Shown: one piece after another, positions 1 through 4,756 of the stretch
Position numbering within the stretch: the first letter of the stretch is position 1
How the letters are laid out: every line of letters begins with the position of its first letter
NCBI GenBank assembly: GCA_946623365.1
Contig: CAMORE010000059.1
Span: 1-11,858, forward strand
Source: an uncultured Acinetobacter sp.
Lineage (GTDB): Bacteria > Cyanobacteriota > Vampirovibrionia > Gastranaerophilales > Gastranaerophilaceae
Reading direction: 5' to 3'
Length of the DNA: 11,858 nucleotides
Position numbers and translations under genes: made by a program
Notes under the pieces: generated by a model
What the model was told of the DNA's origin: nothing
The model's database searches: none
Seen by the model: only the letters and a program-made list of their open reading frames with translations

Positions 1-50
1 TGCAAGGCACAATGCTTAGCAATGAAATATTACCGGAATTTTTAGAATAA
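1..50 (+). CDS. possible 3' end of an upstream gene
   Basis: An open frame enters from the left edge and ends at a TAA at 48-50; the last residues would read QGTMLSNEILPEFLE. A second frame is also open to a TAG at 43-45, so the frame choice is uncertain. No domain can be recognised from so few codons. If real, the gene ends just before the promoter of the TPR gene at 149. Confidence 0.3.
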   Translation, partial: QGTMLSNEILPEFLE

Positions 51-63
51 TTTTAAATAAATT

Positions 64-92
64 TTTAGACCAAATGGTCTATATATTATAAT
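64..92 (+). promoter_or_regulatory. promoter of TPR gene with embedded palindromic operator
   Basis: A perfect -10 TATAAT (87-92) lies 17 bp after a TTTAGA -35-like hexamer (64-69). The spacer holds the palindrome TAGACCAAATGGTCTA (66-81; arms TAGACCA and TGGTCTA around AA). A further half-site-like TTTGGTC lies at 95-101, near the predicted transcription start around 99. A protein bound here would block RNA polymerase, so this looks like a repressor-controlled promoter. From memory, the TAGACC-N4-GGTCTA layout resembles operators of TetR-family regulators such as NemR; no such regulator is visible in the window. Confidence 0.6.
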
Positions 93-148
93 CCTTTGGT
101 CGTTACATACTTTATCTCAATTGTTTAACATATAGTAGGGAGAGAAGT

Positions 149-919
149 ATGCAGATTGATGTATCAGTTAATGATAATTTGGCTAAAGTGTCTTCTAAAG
201 TCACATTACCGCAAAATTCACGTTCTTACAATTTATGTGTAAAAGCAGATGCCTTAAGATTTGCAAAATTATATAAAGATGCTATTCAAACATATTTACA
301 GGCAATTATGCTTGACAGAAGCGAAATTAAAGCATACTACGGTCTTGCTATGGCTTATAAATACCTGAAAGAATATAATAAAGCAATAAAAACATTAACA
401 AAACTTGTAGAAATAGATAGCTCTAATGATGACTACTTTTTTGAACTTGGAGTATGTAATCTTCTTGATGGTCATCCTGAAAATGCAATTCCGCACTTGA
501 TAAAATCTATTATTATTAACAGAGAAAATCTTGAAGCCCAAATTCAACTTGCTATTGCGCATGAATTAGTAGAAGAAACCGATTTGTCATTAATGATTTA
601 TAATAAACTTATTGAAACGAATCCAGGATTTTTAAAAGCTTATTATAATAAAGCTGCCATGCTTATGGGAATGGGCGAATACTTGGAAGCATCCGCAACA
701 TTCTTTCAGTTAATTAAAAAGAATCCTGACTATTATAAAGCCTACTTAGGCATTGCCATGAGTTTTGACAAAATGGCAAAATATAAAGATGCTATAAGAT
801 ATTACAAAAAGTTCTTAGAATTAAAACAATTTTCCGAGGATGCTGTTTTTGCAAGAGAAAGAATCAACGAACTTCGCATCGAACATTTTTCTAAAGAGAA
901 CCGTTTTACAATAGTATAA
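149..919 (+). CDS. cytoplasmic TPR-repeat protein
   Basis: This 256-aa protein is almost entirely tetratricopeptide repeats, about six in tandem at residues 28-59, 60-93, 94-127, 128-161, 162-195 and 196-229. TPR signature positions are visible, such as AYYGLAMAYKYLKEYNKAI and AYLGIAMSFDKMAKYKDAI. TPR arrays are protein-binding scaffolds, so it is probably an adaptor rather than an enzyme; its partner is unknown. There is no signal peptide or membrane segment, so it should be cytoplasmic. The start is supported by AGGGAG at 137-142, six bases before ATG. The N-terminal ~25 residues are polar and probably disordered. It is a single-gene unit behind an operator-bearing promoter and abuts the convergent TPR gene. 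Confidence 0.88.
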   Translation: MQIDVSVNDNLAKVSSKVTLPQNSRSYNLCVKADALRFAKLYKDAIQTYLQAIMLDRSEIKAYYGLAMAYKYLKEYNKAIKTLTKLVEIDSSNDDYFFELGVCNLLDGHPENAIPHLIKSIIINRENLEAQIQLAIAHELVEETDLSLMIYNKLIETNPGFLKAYYNKAAMLMGMGEYLEASATFFQLIKKNPDYYKAYLGIAMSFDKMAKYKDAIRYYKKFLELKQFSEDAVFARERINELRIEHFSKENRFTIV

Positions 920-1489
920 TTAAAACTCTTGTGTTAATTTATTGTAATTATCAATATATGTTTTTGCTAATTTCTCTTTTTCCAATAGTTTATATACATA
1001 TGCCAAATTATAGTGAAATTCGGGGATATTTGAATTATACATTATTGCTTTATTAAAATTTGCTCTTGCTTTAGATAAATTATTCTGCTTCAAATAAGTA
1101 CAACCCAGATTGTAAAAAATATACGGATTATCTTCTTTAATTTTTGAAGCTTTAATATAATTTTCTTCTGCTAAATTATATCTGCCTTTTTCAAAATAAT
1201 AATTTCCTAAATTATAATAAGCTTTATAGCATTTTTTATCGGCTGCAATTGCTTTTTGATACATGTAAACAGCGTCTTCTGGCTTATTATTATCCGCTAA
1301 AACATTGCCTAATAGGAGCCAATCTTGAGCAGTCCTGTTTGTTTCATTTATTTGCAGCAACAAATCCATTGTTTTTACATAATTATTATCACTATAAAAC
1401 GCTGTTGCTTGTTCTGATAATCCATGACTATCCGCATAACAAGCTGTACCTGCTATAAGTAAAAACGCTAATATCATAAACCTTTTCAT
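920..1489 (-). CDS. exported TPR-repeat protein
   Basis: This 189-aa protein starts with a short signal peptide (MKRF, hydrophobic core at residues 4-14) and a likely signal peptidase I site after A19 (CYA|DS). The Cys at 17 lacks a good lipobox (GTAC), so a lipoprotein is less likely. The mature part holds about four TPRs, near residues 54-87, 88-121, 122-155 and 156-187, after a weaker one at 23-52. It probably acts as a periplasmic or cell-envelope scaffold; the partner is unknown. No Shine-Dalgarno sequence precedes the ATG, and the promoter would start transcription on the A of the ATG (see the promoter entry). Its stop codon abuts the stop of the convergent TPR gene with no base between. 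Confidence 0.85.
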   Translation of the reverse strand: MKRFMILAFLLIAGTACYADSHGLSEQATAFYSDNNYVKTMDLLLQINETNRTAQDWLLLGNVLADNNKPEDAVYMYQKAIAADKKCYKAYYNLGNYYFEKGRYNLAEENYIKASKIKEDNPYIFYNLGCTYLKQNNLSKARANFNKAIMYNSNIPEFHYNLAYVYKLLEKEKLAKTYIDNYNKLTQEF

Positions 1490-1495
1490 ACTTTA

Positions 1496-1524
1496 ATTAT
1501 AACCAAAAGTTACATACATATCAA
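1496..1524 (-). promoter_or_regulatory. near-consensus promoter predicting a leaderless mRNA
   Basis: On the minus strand TTGATA (1519-1524) is followed by a 17-bp spacer and a perfect TATAAT (1496-1501). Only six bases (TAAAGT) separate the -10 from the ATG at 1489. With normal spacing the first transcribed base is therefore the A of the start codon. The absence of any Shine-Dalgarno sequence agrees with leaderless translation. Confidence 0.65.
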
Positions 1525-1545
1525 ATTATACTATATGATAACAAT

Positions 1546-1572
1546 AAAAAGAGATTGAATCTCTTCAATCTC
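1546..1572 (-). terminator. intrinsic terminator of the flagellin gene
   Basis: A perfect 9-bp stem (GAGATTGAA at 1551-1559 and TTCAATCTC at 1564-1572) closes a TCTC loop. Read on the minus strand it is followed by five U residues (A run 1546-1550 on the plus strand). It lies 60 bp downstream of the flagellin stop and upstream of the exported TPR gene, separating the two transcripts. Confidence 0.8.
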
Positions 1573-1631
1573 ATATATAAGTACATATCCCAATCAACAA
1601 CAATTTAAATTTAAAAAATGTTAAATTCTTC

Positions 1632-2483
1632 TTACAATAAGCTTAATGCAATACTCGGAGCTTGATTTGCAGTGGAAAGAAGAGTTGCGGATGCCTGCTG
1701 CAGTATTTGAGCTTGAATATATGCAGAAGATTCTTTTGAAACATCAGTATCCCGCAAAGTAGACAAAGAAGATGTTATGTTTTGTGTTTGCGTTGTCAGA
1801 GCATCCATAGCAGATTCAACTTTGTTTTGTGCAGCACCTATATTTGTTATACGAGTAGATATCGTTTTAATCGCATTATCAAATTTTTCTAAATGGGCTG
1901 CTGCTGTAGCTGTTGCAGTACAAGCGGTAAGAAAAGCGTCATCACTAGCTTCTGTATATCCTGAAATCGTTTTTAATGTTGTATCCCCAAAAAGTGTCGC
2001 AGCCAGTGTTATTTGCCCATTCGCACTTTTTATACCTACTTGAAGATTAATTGCAGCCTGCCCGCTAGTCATAAACTTTATATCATTATATTCAGCATTT
2101 TGAGCAATTCTTGCTATTTCTTCTGCTCTGGCTTTCATTTCTGCTTTTAAAGCCGCTAATGAATCCGTTCCGTACGTTCCGTTTGCAGCTTGTTCCGTAA
2201 GATCACGCATACGCTGAAGATGAGCATTTATTAATGAATAATTCTCTTCGGCAGTTTGAAGTAAATCAAGTCCCATCGCCGCATTTTGCGATGCGACATC
2301 AAGTGACCCGAGTTTTGTTTTCCACGCTTCAGCAATAGAATATCCTGCGGCATTATCTCTTGAATGGTTAATTTTATAACCTGTTGTCATTCTTTCTATT
2401 GCAGTATTTAATGATGTTGTAGCTTCATTTAAATTATTTTGAACAATCAGCGATGCTAAATTTGTTGTAACAGTAAGTGCCAT
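1632..2483 (-). CDS. fliC: flagellin (compact, D0/D1 type)
   Basis: This 283-aa protein is a flagellin, the filament subunit exported through the flagellar secretion system. The N-terminal D0/D1 region (1-140) shows the family hallmarks: LNEATTSLNTAIERMTTGYKI, SRDNAAGYSIA, and the TLR5-contact helix LQRMRDLTEQ (89-98). The C-terminal D1/D0 region (about 195-283) ends in the typical NQAPSIALSLL. The middle is only about 50 residues, so the surface D2/D3 domains are essentially absent. No signal peptide is expected. The start is supported by AAAGG (2491-2495), seven bases upstream. There are no other flagellar genes in the window, so it is an isolated flagellin unit with its own leader and terminator. 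Confidence 0.95.
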   Translation of the reverse strand: MALTVTTNLASLIVQNNLNEATTSLNTAIERMTTGYKINHSRDNAAGYSIAEAWKTKLGSLDVASQNAAMGLDLLQTAEENYSLINAHLQRMRDLTEQAANGTYGTDSLAALKAEMKARAEEIARIAQNAEYNDIKFMTSGQAAINLQVGIKSANGQITLAATLFGDTTLKTISGYTEASDDAFLTACTATATAAAHLEKFDNAIKTISTRITNIGAAQNKVESAMDALTTQTQNITSSLSTLRDTDVSKESSAYIQAQILQQASATLLSTANQAPSIALSLL

Positions 2484-2576
2484 TCCCTAACCTTTCATAT
2501 ATGCCAATATATATAATTGACATGAACTCTCCCTTTTAATACGTATCACATATCTCCTTCATATAGAAATATTATA
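2484..2576 (-). promoter_or_regulatory. flagellin leader with three ANGGA motifs
   Basis: On the minus strand a perfect TATAAT (2571-2576) lacks a good -35. An alternative, TAGACA-16-TATACA, sits at 2606-2611 and 2584-2589. Either gives a leader of roughly 80-95 nt. The leader holds AAGGA (2555-2559), AGGGA (2530-2534) and AGGGA (2484-2488), the last touching the start codon. Such ANGGA cores are what the CsrA family binds, and CsrA represses flagellin translation in Bacillus (hag). I found no good sigma-28 promoter (TAAA-N15-GCCGATAA). The motifs are seen; the CsrA role is inferred. Confidence 0.4.
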
Positions 2577-2711
2577 GAATAACTGTATAATAATTACACA
2601 TATTATGTCTATTTTTTTACAATTGTTTACATCATATATTTTATAAAAAGTTGGATTCCTTCGCTAATCGTCCTCGCAATTGTACATGTCAAACAATTAG
2701 TTACATAAATG

Positions 2712-2745
2712 CAACAAAATATGCTGTTTGTTGAATCTATTAATA
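2712..2745 (+). promoter_or_regulatory. palindromic element, copy 1, at the hom promoter
   Basis: CAACAAA (2712-2718), an 8-bp spacer and TTTGTTG (2727-2733) form a 22-bp inverted repeat, followed by AATCTATTAATA. The same arms, spacing and flank recur at 11803-11836, with 25 of 26 bases identical outside the spacer. The right arm overlaps the TTGAAT -35 candidate of hom, so it is well placed to be a repressor site. The binding protein is unknown. Confidence 0.6.
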
Positions 2746-2774
2746 GTTACAGTTTATAATAAATTGTGTATAAT
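2731..2774 (+). promoter_or_regulatory. tandem candidate promoters of hom
   Basis: Two TATAAT boxes are present. TTGAAT (2731-2736), 18 bp, TATAAT (2755-2760) is one. GTTACA (2746-2751), 17 bp, TATAAT (2769-2774) is the other. The second would start transcription near 2781, leaving a leader of about 19 nt with the AGAGG ribosome site at 2790-2794. I cannot tell which is used. Confidence 0.5.
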
Positions 2775-2799
2775 GATATAAGAAAGAATAGAGGTTTAT

Positions 2800-4056
2800 A
2801 TGGGGAAATTGAGAATAGGTATTATCGGTTTTGGAACTGTAGGTGTAGGTGTTTATAAAACTCTGCAGAATTTTAAAGATATTGAAATTGTAAAAATTGC
2901 AGTAAAAAACATAAATAAGCCTCGACCTATTCAAACGCCGGAAGGATTAATTACGGACGATCCGTATGAAATAGTTAACGATTCATCTATTGATGTCCTT
3001 GTCGAATTGATTGGAGGTGTGAATCCGGCTTGGGAATATATATCTTGTGCGATAAAAAATGGAAAGCATATTGTTACCGCAAACAAGGAACTCCTTGCTA
3101 AAAAAGGAGAAGAACTTTTTAATTTAGCTGAAGAGTATAATAAAGTCTGCCTGTATGAAGCTGCGATTGCAGGCGGTATTCCTATAATAATGCCAATAAA
3201 AACAATACTTGCAGGAAATAATATTAATAAGATTCAAGCAATTTTAAATGGTACAACAAACTATATCCTAACAAAGATGGATGCTGATGGTGCTTCGTAT
3301 GAGGATGTTTTAAAAGAAGCTCAAGAACTCGGATATGCAGAAACAGACCCGACCGGTGATGTTGAAGGATATGATGCAGCTTATAAAATAACAACTCTGG
3401 CAACTCTTGCTTTCAAAAAACGAGTTAAATTAGAAAATGTATACAGAGAAGGAATCACCAAAATAAGAAAAGAAGACATGGCTCAAGCAAATGAATTTGG
3501 TTACAAAATCAAACTTATTGCTAATGCTTCTATTGATAAGGATGGTAACGCAGATGTAAGAGTTCATCCGATGTTAGTATCCGATAATATGACGCTTGCT
3601 CATATAAATTACGTTACAAATGCCGTTGCTATAAGCGGTCATCCTATTGGTGATATTGTTTTATCCGGCCCCGGAGCAGGAGAATTCCCGACCGCAAGTT
3701 CTGTTGTTGGTGATATCCTTGCAATACAAGCTGAATTCGGAACTACAGATTATATGTTACCGATGATGAGGTGCCACCACGAACATAACGCTAATCCTAT
3801 TAATATCGATGATACCTATAATAAATATTATATCTCTATTACAGCGCCTAATGCCATCGGTATTATCGCAAAAATCGGTACAATTTGCGCAAATAAAAAC
3901 ATTAGTCTGGCAAGTATATTACAGAAAGAAGTTTCTGAAAATAACACTGCAGATATTGTTGTTATTACAGAAAAATGTAAGGAAAAGCTCATAAAAGAAG
4001 TAGTAAACGAGCTTGATAATTGTACTGTTAACAGTTTGATAAGGGTCGCAGAATAA
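2800..4056 (+). CDS. hom: homoserine dehydrogenase with C-terminal ACT domain
   Basis: This 418-aa enzyme reduces aspartate semialdehyde to homoserine with NAD(P)H, the branch point to threonine, isoleucine and methionine. The N-terminal Rossmann fold carries GFGTVG (10-15). ANKELLA (94-100) holds the conserved Lys96. The catalytic domain shows EAAIAGGIPII (120-130), LNGTTNYIL (149-157) and the E181, D192, K196 set in AETDPTGDVEGYDAAYK. Residues 343-418 form an ACT domain (YYISITAPNAIGIIAKIG), which in this family usually mediates threonine feedback inhibition. The length is typical of monofunctional Hom; no aspartokinase part is fused. The start is set by AGAGG five bases upstream. Other threonine-pathway genes (thrB, thrC) are not adjacent, so hom appears to be a single-gene unit controlled through the palindromic promoter element. 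Confidence 0.97.
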   Translation: MGKLRIGIIGFGTVGVGVYKTLQNFKDIEIVKIAVKNINKPRPIQTPEGLITDDPYEIVNDSSIDVLVELIGGVNPAWEYISCAIKNGKHIVTANKELLAKKGEELFNLAEEYNKVCLYEAAIAGGIPIIMPIKTILAGNNINKIQAILNGTTNYILTKMDADGASYEDVLKEAQELGYAETDPTGDVEGYDAAYKITTLATLAFKKRVKLENVYREGITKIRKEDMAQANEFGYKIKLIANASIDKDGNADVRVHPMLVSDNMTLAHINYVTNAVAISGHPIGDIVLSGPGAGEFPTASSVVGDILAIQAEFGTTDYMLPMMRCHHEHNANPINIDDTYNKYYISITAPNAIGIIAKIGTICANKNISLASILQKEVSENNTADIVVITEKCKEKLIKEVVNELDNCTVNSLIRVAE

Positions 4057-4080
4057 CTTTTAGTCAGTTTATATACTAAA

Positions 4081-4105
4081 AACGGATAACTTCCTGTTAT
4101 CCGTT
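4081..4105. terminator. strong stem-loop after hom, probably bidirectional terminator
   Basis: AACGGATAAC (4081-4090) and GTTATCCGTT (4096-4105) form a perfect 10-bp stem around a TTCCT loop, 24 bp after the hom stop. On the plus strand it is followed by AAGAACCTTTTCTTTT, a poor U tract. On the minus strand it is followed by TTTTAG, which suits the 66-aa gene transcript arriving from the right. It probably ends both. Confidence 0.7.
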
Positions 4106-4172
4106 AAGAACCTTTTCTTTTCGTCTCCGTAAATGAGTTTTATTCATTCACGCCTTTTCTCTTTTTCCGCTT

Positions 4173-4277
4173 GGGGGTAAATGTGACTTTTGTCTGTTGA
4201 ACACATAAGTCAATTTACGTTTTTTTTGGGGGGGGTAAATACGACTTTTATTGGTTGAATACTTAAGTTATATTTAC
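4173..4277. repeat. two tandem imperfect hairpin repeats (58-bp period) with T8G8 junction
   Basis: Unit 1 starts at GGGGG 4173 and unit 2 at GGGGG 4231. The units share TAAAT, GACTTTT, GTTGAA, TAAGT and ATTTAC in the same order. Each folds: GTAAAT-G-TGACTT (4177-4189) pairs with AAGTCAATTTAC (4207-4218); GTAAATA (4235-4241) and ACTT (4244-4247) pair with AAGT (4265-4268) and TATTTAC (4271-4277). The loops are about 17 nt. Unit 1 is followed by eight T (4220-4227) and then eight G (4228-4235). The T run after a hairpin could terminate plus-strand transcription. The region 4107-4289 holds no gene. Confidence 0.6.
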
Positions 4278-4289
4278 TTATTTGGGCGA

Positions 4290-4490
4290 TTAGCACCCTC
4301 TAAGCAGGTCCTCGACAGTAAATCTTCGACCGGCTTCTTCGTTTGTAAATCTCATAAACTGCTCTTTTAAAGATTGTCCTTGCATCTTCAAAGGATTTGT
4401 TTGATAAGATCGTACGCGTTCTTTTTTATAGTTATCTTCCAGTGCCTTTTCGTTACTAATTACTGTAAATCTGTTTTTGTTTTCTGTCAT
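4290..4490 (-). CDS. small hypothetical protein (66 aa)
   Basis: I do not recognise this protein. It is 66 aa, highly charged and polar, with no signal peptide or membrane segment, so it should be cytoplasmic. The motif RFTV occurs twice, at residues 7-10 (NRFTVISNEKALEDN) and 56-59 (RRFTVEDLLRGC), which hints at two similar short strand-helix pieces or binding motifs. The middle (residues 20-47) is Lys/Arg/Gln-rich and likely helical. The start is preceded by a GAGAGAG stretch about eight bases upstream, a modest ribosome site. It is flanked by non-coding DNA on both sides and by a minus-strand terminator candidate at 4081-4105. It could be a small regulator, but nothing shows this. Confidence 0.6.
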   Translation of the reverse strand: MTENKNRFTVISNEKALEDNYKKERVRSYQTNPLKMQGQSLKEQFMRFTNEEAGRRFTVEDLLRGC

Positions 4491-4660
4491 AATTTTTTCT
4501 CTCTCTTATGTTAAATATCTCTTATGTATATATAAAGTATTTATCTTTTTAGAAATTGCCTTTTTTGTTCCGAATTATTAAGAATTGTAACATTGAATTT
4601 ATCAATTTTCTTTTTTTGTTACATTTTGTTATGTTTTACAATGCAATAATTGTACAATAT

Positions 4661-4692
4661 AAGTGAAGACAGAGCAAGCTCTGCCTTCACTT
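4661..4692 (-). terminator. stem-loop after the SLH gene, probable terminator
   Basis: AAGTGAAG-A-CAGAGC (4661-4675) pairs with GCTCTG-C-CTTCACTT (4678-4692), a 14-bp stem with one A/C mismatch and a tight loop. It lies 64 bp after the SLH gene stop. The U tract on the minus strand (ATATTGT) is weak, so termination may be partial. A 10-bp palindrome ATTGTACAAT (4649-4658) follows. The rest of 4491-4756 shows nothing else. Confidence 0.5.
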
Positions 4693-4756
4693 TCGGTTTT
4701 GAAACTATGTATTATACTAATTGCTGTTTGGTTTTATATTATTCTTTTTGAAGTAA

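Larger units (their letters stand above)
2484..2799. other. divergent intergenic region, flagellin and hom
   Basis: These 316 bp separate two divergently transcribed genes. The left part is the flagellin leader and candidate promoters. The middle (about 2612-2705) shows a minus-strand TTGACA (2687-2692) but no good -10 at the right distance, and otherwise nothing I can assign. The right part holds the CAACAAA palindrome (2712-2733) and the hom promoters. I see no gene or RNA gene here. Confidence 0.6.

Noticed and set aside
1249..1458. Plus-strand open frame opposite the exported TPR gene
   Set aside because: It lies fully within a well-supported TPR gene on the other strand and its product has no family features.
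1777..2043. Plus-strand open frame opposite flagellin
   Set aside because: Antisense to a certain flagellin; the hydrophobic product mirrors its Ala/Thr-rich codons.
2660..2692. Minus-strand TTGACA as a flagellin promoter
   Set aside because: No acceptable -10 lies at 16-18 bp. A sigma-28-like GACGATTA nearby lacks the matching TAAA -35.
4173..4277. Tandem hairpins as a CRISPR array
   Set aside because: Only two units, no uniform spacers, the units diverge along their whole length, and there are no cas genes.
4290..4302. An 11-base match (AGAGGGTGCTA) between the end of the 66-aa gene and 11767-11777
   Set aside because: A match this short is expected by chance in a window of this size, and the flanks do not extend it.
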